Below are positions 10,285-22,289 of a DNA stretch of 64,000 nt, piece by piece. Origin of the DNA: Bubalus kerabau (Eukaryota > Chordata > Mammalia > Artiodactyla > Bovidae); contig NC_073646.1 of NCBI RefSeq assembly GCF_029407905.1, positions 11,178,001-11,242,000 on the forward strand. The letters run 5' to 3'. Within the stretch, counting starts at the first letter, position 1. Each line of letters begins with the position of its first letter. A program made the translations under genes and the position numbers. Under the pieces are notes generated by a model that saw only the letters and a list, made by a program, of their open reading frames with translations, did not search any database and was not told the DNA's origin.

Positions 10285-10792
10285 AAATCAATGACAAACC
10301 TAGACAGCATATTAAAAAGCAGAGACATTACTTTGCCTACAAAGGTCTGTCTAGTCAAAGCTATGGTTTCTCCAGTAGTCATGTATGGATGTGAGAGTTG
10401 GACCATAAAGAAAGCTGAGTGCCTAAGAACTGATGCTTTTGAACCATAGTGTTGGAGAAGACTTTTGAGAGTCCCTTGGACTGCAAGGAGATCCAACCAG
10501 TCCATTCTAAAGGAAATCAACCCTGAATATTCATTGGAAGGACTGATGCTGAAACTAGACCTCCAATCCTTTGGCCACCTGATGCGAAGAGCCGACTCAT
10601 TGGAAAAGACCCTGATGCTAGGAAAGATCGAAGGCAGGAGGAAAAGGGGACGGTTGAAGATGGTTGGATGGCATCACCGACTCAGTGGACATGAGTTTGA
10701 GCAACCTCCGGGAGACAGTGATGGACAGGAAGCCTGGCATGCTGCAGTTCATGGGGTCACAAAGAGTCGGACACAACTGAGCCACTGAACAA
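10285..10792 (+). mobile_element. BovB LINE 3' end (RT C-terminal remnant and tail)
   Basis: Encodes degraded BovB ORF C-terminus (RVPWTARRSNQSILKEI, FGHLMRRADSLEKTLMLG), ending gacacaactgagccactgaacaacaa. In-frame stops make it non-functional. Confidence 0.92.
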
Positions 10793-11659
10793 CAAAGACA
10801 GCCTGATTTTATAGAGCTGACAGGAGACGCCGCACTGTAGAGAACTGACCGGTAGGGGGTGCAGTGAGCTCTTCTTACGTGGGTAAAGACTTTTATAGGC
10901 GATGTACCCTTTATAAACACTTCAGCCATGTTTCCCCAAGACGTTATTTTTCACTTCATGGCAAAATCGACAGGAAGGCGTAGAGATTTCCCAAATACCC
11001 CTGCCTTCACGCATGCCTAGCCTTCCCCACTGTCAATATCCCCCATCAGAAAGGTACATTTGTTACCACCGATGAACCTTTGATGACAGATCATTATCAC
11101 CTAAAGTTCGTTGTTTACCTTAGGGTTCACTGGGTGCTGAAAATTCTATGGGTTTGGACACATGTATGATGACATATATCCACCATTATAGTATCACATC
11201 ACTGCCCTAAAAATCTGTAATCTGCCTGATCATCCCTCTTTCCCCGAGTCCCTGGTAACCACTAATGTTTTTACTGTCTCCATAGTTTTGCCTTCTCCAA
11301 AATGCCATGTAACTGGCATTGCACAGTACATAGCCTACTACTGGCTTCTTTCATGTAGCAATATGCATTTAAGTTCCCTCCATGTCTTCTTCATGGCTTG
11401 ATAGCTCAATTCTCTTTCGAGGTGAATCCTATTTCATTGTCTAGATGTACCACAGTTTATATCACCTACTGAAGGATACCTTGGTTGCTCCTAAATGTTA
11501 ACAATTACACTATAAACACCCATGTGGAGATTTCTGTGTGGATATAAGTTTTCAGTTCACTTGGGTAAATAGTAATATGATCCAGTAAATTGCTGGATCA
11601 TATGGTGAGACTATAATTAATTTTGTAAGAAATCACTGCACTGTTTTCCAAAGTAGCTG

Positions 11660-11785
11660 TACTGGGAGTTTGCTGGTTGCCTAATGGTTACGATTCTGGG
11701 CTTTTACTGCCTTGGCCTGAGTTCAATTCCTGGCTGGGGAACTAAGATTCCACATGCTACACCGCACATCCTAAATAAACAAACA
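11660..11785 (+). mobile_element. CHR-type SINE nested in L1
   Basis: actgggagtttgctggttgcctaatggtta...gagttcaattcctggctggggaactaagattcc, then aataaacaaaca. Confidence 0.7.
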
Positions 11786-12519
11786 TGTAATGGTATTCAT
11801 CATTGTTTTAACTTTCATTTCCCTGATGACATATGATGCAAAGCATCTTTTCATATGCTTATTTGCCATCTGTACACGTTCTTTAGCGAGGTGTCTGTTA
11901 AGGTCTTTGTCCCACACTTTAATTGTTTCTTATTGTTGTTTCAGGGGTTCTTTAGATATGTTAGGGTAATAGTCCTTGATCAGATGTACTTTTTGCAAAT
12001 ATTTTCTCCCAGTCTGTAACTGATCTTCTCATTCTCTTGACAGTGTCTTTTCAAGGCAGACATTTTATATTTTACTTAAAGTCCAGCTTATCAATTTTTT
12101 TTCTTCCATAGATCGTGTCTTTGGTGTTAAATCTAAAAAGTCATCATCAAAGCCCAGGTCATCTAGATTTTTTCTAAGAGTTTTATCATTGTGACTTACA
12201 TTTACATCTGTGATCCATTTTGAGCTAATAGGTGTGATGTCTATGTCTAGTTTTTTTGTGGGTTTTTTTTTGGCAAGTGTTCCAGCACCATTTATTAAAA
12301 AGACTGTTGTTGTTCCATTTTATTGCCTTTGCACCTTTGCCAAAGATTAATTGACTATATTTATGAGGGCCTGTTTCTGGGTTCTGCTGATCTATCTAAT
12401 ACCAGTATCACACTCTTGAATTCTATAGCTTTATTGTAAGTCTTGAAATCAAGTAGTGTCAATCTTCCCACTTTTTCTCCTCCAATATTGTATTAGCTAC
12501 TCTGGGTCTTTTGCAACTG

Positions 12520-12575
12520 CATATTGCCTGGCAGGCTACGGTCCATGAGGTCACAAGAGTCAGACACATTTGAGT
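12520..12575 (+). mobile_element. Bov-tA fragment nested in L1
   Basis: gcctggcaggctacggtccatgaggtcacaagagtcagacacatttgag. Confidence 0.7.
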
Positions 12576-12659
12576 ACACATAATATAAATGGTATCGATT
12601 TTAATTTCAAATTCCACATGTTCATTGCTAGTAGATAGGAAAGCAGTTGGCTGCTGTGT

Positions 12660-12787
12660 ATTAAACTTTTTAATCTTTTGTCCAGGCTGCATGGCACATG
12701 GGATCTTAGTTCCCCAATCAGGGATTGAACCCACGCCCCCAACACTGCCAATATACAGTCCTCACCACTGGACCACCAAAGAAGTCC
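12660..12787 (-). mobile_element. CHR-type SINE nested in L1
   Basis: Inverted: ggatcttagttccccaatcagggattgaacccacgcccc ... accactggaccaccaaagaagtccc. Confidence 0.85.
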
Positions 12788-12789
12788 CT

Positions 12790-13060
12790 GCTGTTGCTGC
12801 TGCTGCTAAGTCGCTTCAGTCATGTCCGACCCCATAGACGGCAGCCCACCAGGCTCCCCCGCCCCTGGGATTCTCCAGGCAAAAATACTGGAGCGAGTTG
12901 ACATTTCCTTCTCCAATGCATGAAAGTGAAAAGTGAAAGTGAAGCCGCTCAGTCGTGTCCGACTCTTAGCGACCCCATGGACTGCAGCCTACCAGGCTTC
13001 TCTGTCCACGGGATTTTCCATGCAAGAGTACTGGAGTGGGGTGCCATTGCCTTCTCCGAT
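12790..13060 (-). mobile_element. Bov-tA2 dimeric SINE nested in L1
   Basis: Inverted: tgctgctgctgctaagtcgcttcagtc at its head, second unit from gaaagtgaagccgctcagtcg, ending ggggtgccattgccttctcc. It abuts the left arm of the inverted repeat at 13061. Confidence 0.92.
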
Positions 13061-13181
13061 TCTGAAACTATTAAGCAATCATAGCAAGATTGCAGGATGC
13101 AAGATTAATATACAATAGGGACTTCTTTGTATATTAATCTTGCATCCTGCAATCTTGCTATAATTGCTTAATAGTTTCAGA
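13061..13181. repeat. Near-perfect inverted repeat (55-bp arms, 11-bp loop) within L1
   Basis: The left arm (13061-13115) is the reverse complement of the right arm (13127-13181) with one mismatch in 55; the loop is 13116-13126. The right arm is colinear with the surrounding antisense L1; the left arm is an inverted copy of the same L1 ORF2 segment. Confidence 0.95.
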
Positions 13182-14439
13182 TTTCTTTTTGGTTGTTATT
13201 TTCACATTTTCTATATAGGTGATCATGTCATCTGTGAAGAAAGATAGTTTTATTTCTTCCTTGTATATCCTTCGCTTATATTTTTTAATTACCTAGGACT
13301 GTCAATAAGATGTTGAGGAGTAGTGAAAAGAGATGTCCTTGTCTTGCACCTGATCTCAGGGGGAAAGCCTGGATTGCTAGATTTGATTTGCTAATATTTT
13401 GCTGATTTTTTTTTTTTGCATCTAGATATTGTTTTATAATTTTCCTTTTAGTGTCTTTGTCTGATTTTCGTAGGGTAAAGCTGGCCTCCTAGAATTCATT
13501 AGGAATTATTCCCTCTGCTATCTTCTGAAAGAGAATGTAGAAAATTGGTGTAATTTCTTCTTTAAATGTTTGGTAGAATTCATCAGTGAACCCACTTGGT
13601 CTGGTAATTTCTGTGCTGGAAGGTTATGAATTCTTGACTCAATTTCTGTAAAAGATATGTGTGTTTAGATTGTTTATTCTCTCATGTGTGGGCTTTGGCA
13701 GACTATGTCTTCCAAGGAATTGGTCCATTTCATCTAGTTTATTAGATCTGTGGGCATAGAGTTGTTTCTATTCCTTGACTATCTTTTTAACGTCCATGGG
13801 ATCTGTAAAGATGTCTCATCCCTCATTTATGCTGTTAGCAATTTGTGTCCTTTCTCTTTTTCCTTAGTTAACCTGGCTAGAGGCTTGTCAACTTGACTTA
13901 CCTTTTCTAGGAACTAGATTTCGGATCTGTTGATTCGCTCTGGTTTCCTGTCCCAACTTTATTGGTTTCTGCTCTGATTTTTATCCCTTCTTTTCTTCTG
14001 CTTTCTACAATCTGCTCTTCTTTCTCTAGTTTCCTCAGGAAGAAGTTTGTTGACCTTAGATATTTCTCCTCTCACATTTGCATTCAGTGTTATAAATCCC
14101 CCTGTAAGCACTTCTTGCATTGAATCCCACACATTTTGACAAGCTGCATTTTCATGTAGCTCACAATACTTAAAACTTTCTCTTGAGACTCCCTTTTTGG
14201 CTCATGTGTTATTTAGAAGTCTGTGTTTCAGTCTCCAGGTATTTGAGGATTTTTCTAGCGGTTTTTCTGATGTTGATTTAGAGTTTGATTCCATTGTGAT
14301 CTGAGACCAGACACTGTGTGACTTCTATTTTCTGCCGTATCTTTTGTCTTCAAAGTAAAGACTGCTCCACATTGATTACTAATGTGATTGGAAACACCGG
14401 GGTTGGTGGGGAGGGGTAGCCCATCTCTTTACTTTTTCA

Positions 14440-14530
14440 TTTAGCTGTGTGATCTTAGAAAGGTCACCTGACCTCTCTGGACTCATTTATTCATTGGCAA
14501 AATGAAGGGGTTGTAAATTACTGTTCGGGT
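14440..14530 (-). repeat. MIR SINE fragment
   Basis: ttagctgtgtgatcttagaaaggtcacctgacctctctgg ... aaaatgaagggg reads as MIR in reverse orientation. Confidence 0.7.
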
Positions 14531-14689
14531 GTCCTCTGGCTCCATATTACGTTCAAGTGGAAAAGAGAGGGGCCCGAAAGGAGCCAAGTACACGTGGGAA
14601 TTACCGTATGATGAAAACAGCAGTACAAATAGTTAGAGAACTTAATGGACCGAGTGTACGAGCATCCTACTCACGGAAAACAATGCAGA

Positions 14690-15310
14690 AATACATTTTT
14701 ATCAAACTAGAGACGCTTGACCTCAGCCATAAAAGAAATACAAAATAAAGCTACCAGGGGAGTTTCTCCAAAAGTCAAACATACCCCTGCTGTTTGACCC
14801 ACCCACTCTGTTCTGAGATAATTAACCAACAGTAAAGAAAGCATAGGTCCATGCAAAGACTTGGACACGGATATTCATAACAGCTTTGCTTGTAAAGCTC
14901 AAAACTGCAAACAACCCAAATGTCCATCAGTAGGTGAATGAATAAACTCAGTGTAGTAAATCCACACAACGAAACACTATTCAGTCATAAAGAGAAACAA
15001 GCTATTGGTATATACACGGATATAGATGAACCTAAAAATAATTATTCTGAAAGATGCTGGAGCGGGGAGAACTGTGTCTCCATTTACACGAAATACTAGA
15101 AACTGAAAATTTGGAAAGCGAGTCACTGGTTGCATGGAAAGAGGAATTTACATCACAAAGAATGAGGAAATTTGTGGGTAATGAGTGTTTTCCTGATCTT
15201 GATTGTGATCATGGTTCTACTGGCATAAACATGTCAAAATGTACCACATTGTTCTCTTTAAATATGTATGGTTTGCTGTATGTCAATTATACCTCAGTAA
15301 AACTTCCTAA
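14690..15310 (+). mobile_element. L1 3' end (old L1M type)
   Basis: acaacccaaatgtccatcagtaggtgaatg, tattcagtcataaagag, tatacctcagtaaaac are standard L1 3'-end sequence. Confidence 0.75.
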
Positions 15311-15439
15311 GTCTACCAGGTGATATCCTGTTCTTCTGCCAGATAGACCAAGATAAAGCACTGTGATAAATGGCTACACTGTGGGGAAGCAAGCATCCCA
15401 TGTACTACAGCAGGGCGGAAATGAGCACAAGCTTTGAGG

Positions 15440-15962
15440 AGGAAAGGAAAGTTATGACCAACCTAGACAGCATATTAAACAGCAGAGACATTACTTTGCC
15501 AACAAAGGTCTGTCTAGTCAAGGCTATGGTTTTTCCAGTGGTCATGTATGGATGTCAGAGTTGGACTGTGAAGAAAGCTGAGTGCTGTAGAATTGATGCT
15601 TTTGAACTGTGGTGTTGGAGAAGACTCTTCAGAGTCCCTTGGACTGCAAGGAGAGCCAACCAGTCCATTCTAAAGGAGATCAGTCCTGGGTGTTCATTGG
15701 AAGGACTGATGCTGAGGCTGAAACTCCAATACTTTGGCCACCTCATGCGAAAAGTTGACTCATTGGAAAAGACTCTGATGCTGGGAGGGATTGGGGGCAG
15801 GAGGAGAAGGGGATGACAGAGGATGAGCTGGCTGGATGGCATCACCGACTCAATGGACATGAGTTTGAGTTAACTCTGGGAGCCGGTGATAGACAGGGAG
15901 GCCTGGCATGCTGCAGTCCATGGGGTCACAAAGAGTCGGACACAACTGAGCAACTGAACTGA
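15440..15962 (+). mobile_element. BovB LINE 3' end
   Basis: Degraded RT C-terminus (FELWCWRRLFRVPWTARRAN, GHLMRKVDSLEKTLMLGGIG), stopped at 15816, with full tail to cacaactgagcaactgaactg. Confidence 0.93.
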
Positions 15963-15974
15963 AATGAAAATTTA

Positions 15975-16300
15975 ATTGAGAGCCCCTTGGACAGCAAGGA
16001 GATCAAACTACACAATCCTAAAGGAAATCAACCCTGAATATTCATCACAAGGACTAATGCTGAAGCTCCAATTGGCCACCTGATGTGAAGAGCTGACTCA
16101 TTGGAAAAGACCCTGATGCTGGGAAAGGTTGAGGGCAGGAGAAGGGGGCAACAGAGGATGAGGTGGCTGGATGGCATCACCAACTCCATGGACGAGTTTG
16201 AGCCAACTCCAGGAGACAGTGAAGGACGGGTAAGCCTGACGTGCTACAGTCCATAGCGTCCCCAAGAGTCAGACACGACTTAGTGACTAAACAAGGAAAT
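15975..16300 (+). mobile_element. Second BovB LINE 3' end, head-to-tail with the previous one
   Basis: Repeats the same segment, gagccccttggacagcaagg through gacacgacttagtgactaaacaa, directly after the copy at 15440-15962, and is more diverged. Confidence 0.9.
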
Positions 16301-16339
16301 TTAAATACACTGACTTTTGACCCAAATCTACAAAAGATA

Positions 16340-16750
16340 CTTTTTTTTTTTAATTACCTAGTTTCCTATTACTGCTATAACACATTACCAGCAGTTCAGT
16401 GGCTTAAAACAACACCCATTTATGATCTCCAAGTCTTGGAGGACAGAAGAGCAACAAGTGCAACAACATTTCAGCTGCTTCAAACCTCACAGGCTGAGAT
16501 CAAGGTGTTACTTTTTCCTGGTGGATCCTTCCAGGGAATTATACACGTTGCCAAGCAAAGCCACATGTTCTTTCTTCCTTCTGTCCCATCTTTTAAGGTA
16601 TAATGGTGACCTAAAACATGCAACACTGTGCCTATTTTTTTTAACAAAACATCACAGATTTGACTTGTTCTTTTCTACAGCTGCATACTACTTCAGTGTT
16701 CTTAGACGTGCCATTTATTAATCCACCAAGGGCTGTGTTCTTTCCTGGAG
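16340..16750 (-). repeat. Old mammalian interspersed repeat (MER/MaLR-like), fragment
   Basis: agtttcctattactgctataacacattaccagcagttcagtggcttaaaacaac is a well-known repeated mammalian segment; class name uncertain. Kin at 18610-19060 (same orientation), and opposite-strand copies at 41190-42180 and 63095-63900. Confidence 0.55.
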
Positions 16751-17071
16751 GCTCTAGGGATTGTTGATGAAAAATTAGTCATTCTAAGAAAGAAATGGAC
16801 AATTTTATTTGAGCAAACCCAGGAAGCGCATCTCAGAAAGCTCTGAGACTATTATCCCCATTAGAAGTCAAAGCATAGTTATATAATATTTTTGAGACAG
16901 AGGACTGTACATCAGAAGACATTATTGACAGTTTATATAATCTAGATCGAAGCATCATTGTAGTAGGTCATGTGACCCCTTACAAGCTCAAGAAGAAATG
17001 TTATCTTTTAGGGAATTGTCATGCTTATGCTGGGAGAATGTTGCTCTTCATGGTTGAGCAGGTATTCCTGC

Positions 17072-17589
17072 TGAGAAATGGAGTATTTCCTGCCATTTCA
17101 GTAAACAAGGACGTCACAGTCATTAGTGATTCCAGCCCTCCAAAGTGAATTTCTGAGCCCCAGTGGCATCCAGAAAGAAAAATCTCTGTGATCCTGAAGT
17201 CTTTAGGCTGCCACCACTCCCTACAGTGAGCAAGGAACTAAGGATATGAAAAATCACAGGATACTGTCCCCAGATGGCTGAGATGCATATGGAAGAAATG
17301 ATTTCAGTTGAACCCAGACTCTTGCATCTTCCCATACATAGAAAAGCACTAAATTCCTTGAGATACCTAGTTTTCGTTAACTAACAAAAATCTTTTGATG
17401 CTTAGACTACCCGCCCTTTGCTGCAAACTTCTATATAACCTGACTCCTCCACTGCCCTTCCTATTCCCTTCTCAGAGCAATTATCTCAGGGTTAGTTGAG
17501 ATGCGGTCCCCTGGGCTTGAAGTCCTAAAATTTTCCACCAAATAAAACAACTCTCAGCTTTCAGATGGCATCTGTTTTTTCAGGCGACA
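17072..17589 (+). mobile_element. Solo LTR, family A (copy 1)
   Basis: Starts tgagaaatgg and ends caggcgaca. TATA-like tatataa at 17432 and AATAAA at 17541-17546 fit U3-R-U5 order. No retroviral genes adjoin it. Confidence 0.7.
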
Positions 17590-17608
17590 TGCTAATAGAA
17601 GAAGTTTT

Positions 17609-18075
17609 GTTGATTTGTTACTGAGTCCAAGCTCACTGCTCTCGCCGCATGACAGGCCAATGAGTCCGGAAGACGAAGTGTTGAGGCAAGGAAGAGACTT
17701 TAATCGGGGGGTAGGCAGACCTAGAAGATGGCAAGCTAGTGCCTCAAAATAACCATTTTATTGGGGTCTGGATGCCAGGTTCTTTTATAGATCAGAGATG
17801 AGGGGAAGTGAGGAAGCAAAGTAAAGAGGCCATTAATCTTGCAAACATCTCCTAGAATGGCAAACCTCAGGCATGGGATGTGTTAATGTCTTCCTTCCTG
17901 CCATCTACACGTGGACAGGGTTCTGAATAAAGGCACTTGTGTTTAACAGTCAGGCAGAGGGGCAGAATTTTCTGAGGCAAACCATTCTGTATGATTATAA
18001 CAACAAAAGCAACAAAAGGCAAGTCAAAGAAACAGTTCCAACATGGAGTCAGAATTGGCTTCCTCCCTGCAACAG
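17609..18075 (-). mobile_element. Solo LTR, different family, minus strand
   Basis: On the minus strand it begins TGTTGCAGGGAGGAAG. TATAAAA lies at 17789-17783, AATAAA at 17762-17757, then a C/T-rich U5 with cttcgtcttccgg, ending near caacaaa/aacaaatcaaca. The gamma-type LTR label rests on this layout. Confidence 0.65.
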
Positions 18076-18076
18076 G

Positions 18077-18270
18077 AAAAGATGCTGATGCTGGGAAAGA
18101 CTGAAGGCAGGAGAAGGGGATGACCAAGGATGAGATAGTTGGATGGCATCACCAACTCAATGGACATGAGTGTGAGCAAGCTCCGGAAGTTGCTGACGGA
18201 CAGGGAGGCCTGGCATGCTGCAGGGCTTGGGGTCACAAAGAGTCAGACACGACTGAGTGACTGAACTGCA
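18077..18270 (+). mobile_element. BovB LINE 3' tail
   Basis: gatgctgatgctgggaaagactgaagg ... gagtcagacacgactgagtgactgaactg. Confidence 0.88.
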
Positions 18271-18609
18271 ACAGATTCATAATGCAGATACACAATGCAC
18301 AGAGGGCCAAAGGGAGACCAAAGAACAGGAGAGAAATTTTTATGTTTCAAGTTTTCTTGCCATAAAGTATGAATTTTATTTCACAGGATGAATCTGCTTC
18401 CAAGCTCATCCAGGTTGTTGCGGCACACGGTTCCTTGCAGTTGTGGGACTGAGGTGTCCATTTCCAGTTGGAAGCCTGACTTTGCTCCCAGAGCCTGCCC
18501 ACTTTCCTTTTCAGGACTTCCTCATGGTCCCTTGTGTGCTTTGAGTATTTCCTTCCATTACATCTTTCTACCTCCAGCCAGAGAAAGTTATCTGCTCACG
18601 TGATAGACG

Positions 18610-19060
18610 GGGAGTATTTGTTTCCTATGGTTGCTATGATAATAAATTACCAGAAACAGTGACCTACGAGCATTGGCATTTATTCTCTTACTGTTCTGGA
18701 GATCAGATGTCTGACAAGGATCTATCTTCCTGGGCTAAAATCAAGATGCTGTCCGGACTGATTTCTTCTGGAGGCTGTGAGGGGAGAGAATCTATTTCCT
18801 TGCCTTTACCACCTTCTGGAGGCTTCCTACACTCTCTGGCTTGTGGCCCCTTCTTTCATCTTAAGATCCATCACTTCAGTCTCTGCTTCAGTCCTGGTAC
18901 ACCTGCTCCTCCAATTCTGACGTCTCCCTCTTTCAAGGACCACTGTGATGACAGGGGGTCCACCAGGATCATCCGGGAACCCCATCTCAAGGTTCTTACC
19001 TGTTGACTCCTGCCCCTAAGGCCACAGGTATGAGGCCTTGGGAGGTCAGAATGTGAATAT
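18610..19060 (-). repeat. Old mammalian interspersed repeat (MER/MaLR-like)
   Basis: gtttcctatggttgctatgataataaattaccag, tggcatttattctcttactgttctggagatcagatgtctg, ctgggctaaaatcaagatgctg. Confidence 0.6.
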
Positions 19061-19084
19061 ATTTGGGGGTCATTCTTCAGTTTC

Positions 19085-19202
19085 CCTGGACGCTTCCCTC
19101 ATAACTCAGTAAAGAATCCACCTGCAATGCAGGAGACCCTGGTTCGATTCCTGGGTCAGGAAGATCCCCTGGAGAAGGGATAGGCTACCCACTCCAGTAT
19201 TG
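19085..19202 (+). mobile_element. Bov-tA SINE, truncated
   Basis: ataactcagtaaagaatccacctgcaatgcaggagaccctggttcgattcc ... tacccactccagtattg, cut off by the next copy. Confidence 0.88.
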
Positions 19203-19204
19203 TT

Positions 19205-19400
19205 GGGCTTCCCTTGTGGCTCACCTGGCAAAGAATCTGACCACAATGCGGGAGACCTGGGTCGATCCCTGGGTTGGGAAGATCCCCTGGAGAAGGGAAA
19301 GGCTACCCACTCCAGTGTTCTGGGCCTGGAGAATTCCATGGACTGTATAGTCCACGGGGTCACAAAGAGTCAGACACGACTAAGCGACATTCACTCCCTT
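19205..19400 (+). mobile_element. Bov-tA SINE
   Basis: ggcttcccttgtggctcacctggcaaag through cacgactaagcgacattcact. Confidence 0.92.
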
Positions 19401-19574
19401 CAGTTTACCACCTTGAAACCACCCAGATAATCCAGGATAATCTCCCTGTATTAAAGCCCCAAAACTTAACCCCATCTGCAAAGTCCTCTGGCCTTGGGCC
19501 ATAAGATTCTCACAGGCTCCAGGGTTTTGTGTGTGGACATCTTCGGGGCCACCTGACCACCACTGTACTTGCTC

Positions 19575-20175
19575 GAGGGAAAAACAGTAAATCTGCTACC
19601 TGAGACCTGGGCTCACCTCTTAGTGGGTGTCAGGCCAAACGACACAAGAAAGCCAAAGATCAAGAGAAGGGAGGATTCATTACTTTTTCAAGTAAGGAGA
19701 ATAGCAGTCATCTTTCCCAAAGCTGTGTCTCCTGAACAGCAAAATTGGAGTAGTTTTAAGTTAAGAGTACATGCATATTCATGAAGGGGCTTGGGCAAAG
19801 GAAAATTCAGCATAGTGTTGGGACCAAGGTCAACAGAGTCCAAGCTTTAGTTGATTGAAATCAGGAAAGTTGACCCCATCATCCCACCCTCCACCTAGGT
19901 GGGAGCCTTAGTTTCTATAGAATTCAAAGACGTAGCAGACTGTTACGTACATCCCTTGAGGAGGAAGTGGGATTCCATTTTATTGCTAAACTACTGTTTT
20001 TTGACTGCTTTTTCTTTGCTCCTGCATTTCTTCACCTCAAGAACATTAATTACTGAGTCCTGTTCAAGGGCAAGCCTTGTGGCCAGGCCTAGATCGCAAG
20101 ATGGCTTTAGGCTAAAAATGGCTTCTTTTTTGTCAAGAAAGTCCTGCCTGGTTCCCTTTCTCTGAAGACTTCCTA
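19575..20175 (-). repeat. Probable endogenous-retroviral/LTR-like fragment (antisense)
   Basis: Structure resembles an inverted LTR with flanking ERV sequence (ctgagacctgggctcacctc, gattgaaatcaggaaagttgac). No gag, pol or env frame is visible. Weak assignment. Confidence 0.3.
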
Positions 20176-20636
20176 TCTGCTTACAAATCCACAAGCTCAT
20201 TCCCAGCATCAGTGTCTGTGATAGCCCAAGGCTAGAGGCCACCACCCTGTCCTATGTACAGGTCAGGTGAATTACACAAAGAAATACATCCACACAATGG
20301 AGTAATGTGTAACTTTAGGGAAAAAATGGGCCAGATTTGTAATATTTTGTTAAAGAAAGAAAAACAAAAATAACAACAAAAAGATGCAGGGTATTGCAGG
20401 TTTTATGCCAGGACTGTATGTTAAAAGATAGAAGAGAGAAAACACACTTGTTAATGTATAGAACTCTCTGGAAGGACCCCGCAGGAACTGGTAAGAGTGG
20501 TTTCATCTGAGGAAAACAACGGAATAAGGCACCAGAGTTGTGAAGGAAAGCCCATTGGTCACTTAATGAAACTGTGCAACTCACACTGGGACTTGAACCC
20601 ACTGTCTTTTAATTGAGATTGCACACCTCTCCTCAT

Positions 20637-20838
20637 CTTCTCTGGTGGTTGGGTGGTAAAGAATCTGCCTGCAATACAGGAGACCTGAGTTCAATCCCTC
20701 GGTCCGAAAGATCCCCTGGAGGAGGGCATGGCATCCCACTCTAGTATTCCTGCCTGGAGAATTCCATGGACAGAGGAGCCTGGTGGGCTTCAGTCCATGG
20801 GGTTGCAGAGAGTCGGACACAAGTGAATGACTAACATT
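20637..20838 (+). mobile_element. Bov-tA SINE
   Basis: tctggtggttgggtggtaaagaatctgcc ... ggggttgcagagagtcggacacaagtgaatgac. Confidence 0.9.
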
Positions 20839-20844
20839 TTCACC

Positions 20845-21245
20845 TGGTCTCAGGACTTCATGAAGTTCAGGTTCTTTATGTCTCATGGCAAAGAGAATTC
20901 AATGAGAGACAAAGTGATAGAAGCGAATTTATTTAGAGACATATACATTCCATAGATAGAGTGTGGGCCATCTCAGAAGGTGAAAGGCCATGAAATACGG
21001 GGTGGTTAGGTTTTATGAGCTAGGTAACTCATAGGCTAATGAGTGGGAGGATTCCAGGAACTGGGCTACCTCCCAATTTTGTCCTTTGATGGTCAACCTT
21101 GGAACTGTCATGGGGCTGGTGGGTGGGTGTCACTTAGCTCATGCTAATGTATTACAATGAGTGTATAATGAGGTCAAGATCTACTGGGAGTCGAATCATC
21201 CACCATTTTGGACTTAATTGGTTCTAACCAGTTTGTCACGTCATC
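20845..21245 (-). mobile_element. Solo LTR, minus strand
   Basis: On the minus strand: cataaaacc TATA-like box at 21017-21011, AATAAA at 20933-20928, then tttgtctctcattgaattctc and a gagacataaag segment as in R/U5. No adjoining viral genes. Confidence 0.6.
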
Positions 21246-21380
21246 CTTTTAAAGGTTACGCCCTGCCCACCTCTCTCCTGTTTCCGTGCCATTTGAACTT
21301 TGTTCTGGGGCATATGTTTATTTTAAAATAGTTTATAAGTGAAAGGGTCAAGAAGTCTGGATGTAATACTGGCAGCTTGT

Positions 21381-21543
21381 GAAGGCTCCTCTGTCCATGG
21401 GATTCTCCAGGCAAGAATACTGAAGTTGGGTTGCCATTTCCTACTCCAGGGGATCTTCCCATCCCAGGGATCGAACTCTCGTCTCTTGTATCTCCTGCAT
21501 TGGCAGGAGGATTCTTTACCAACTGAGCTGCCAGGGAAGCCCC
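21381..21543 (-). mobile_element. Bov-tA SINE
   Basis: Inverted: ggctcctctgtccatgggattctcc ... tttaccaactgagctgccagggaagcccc. Confidence 0.92.
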
Positions 21544-21544
21544 A

Positions 21545-22285
21545 AATTACTCCTTTAATATACTTCTTACCTAGGACCGCTATTACAATAGAGAAGAACA
21601 AATCTGACCCCATACTGGATCTGTTTCTTTAACCTTTGTATTCTGTTGCCTTTGCTACAAGTTAATCATGAAAGGAATGTTGCCTAGAAGCTTCAATTAT
21701 AAATTTAGAGGCCCATCTCTGGGAACCCTGCCTTCCATAGAATGAGCCTTAAGCTAAAATAACTTTGTTTATCTTAAAGGAAACATCTTGACCTGGCCCA
21801 CCTGTGAAGGACTGTAGGAGAAAAAAAGGAGCCTCCAGAATCTCCACAGAACGAGGATTTGACGCCCCGTCCCCACTCCCTATTAGCAGAAAAGCCTGAA
21901 TTCTGTCTCAGGGAAGACGGTTTGGAGGGGCCACTGGTTCACCATCCTCAGTCTGCTGGCTTTCCAGATAAGTCGCTATTCCTTGCTCAACAACTCATCT
22001 CTCGATTTCTTGCCCTGTCGTGCCCTGAATTTCTCCACCCTGAACTCCCCTCCAGGGCAGCCGCAGTGGCTGGTGATCAACAACATTCTTTATTTAATGA
22101 AATGACGTGACAGGCAGGTGGTTTTTTTTTTTTTTCTGTCTACAAACATTTTACAGTATGACAACCCTGCTGACACCCAGAGTCTAGACTTCTAGGCTCT
22201 GGGTTTAGGATTCCCCATCCCCTACCCCACCGGCCCCCACCAAGTTCCTGCTTTGCTTTTCCCAGAGCACTTTTAAAAATAACCA
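21545..22285. other. Gene-free stretch
   Basis: Unique-looking sequence with a short T tract near 22122-22136. No supported coding frame. Confidence 0.4.
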
Positions 22286-22289
22286 CTTA

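Larger units (their letters stand above)
11040..14375 (-). mobile_element. Old L1 LINE (3' region and part of ORF2, antisense), interrupted by SINEs
   Basis: The plus strand reads typical antisense L1: tttcatgtagcaatatgcattt, ccagcaccatttattaaa, ttattgcctttgcacctttgcc, atcatgtcatctgtgaa, ttgtcttgcacctgatctcag. The order is that of one L1 from 3' end toward ORF2. SINEs sit at 11660-11785, 12520-12575, 12660-12787 and 12790-13060. Confidence 0.8.

Noticed and set aside
15370..15816. 148-codon ORF with reverse-transcriptase-like sequence
   Set aside because: It is the 3' remnant of a BovB LINE, truncated and not a host gene.
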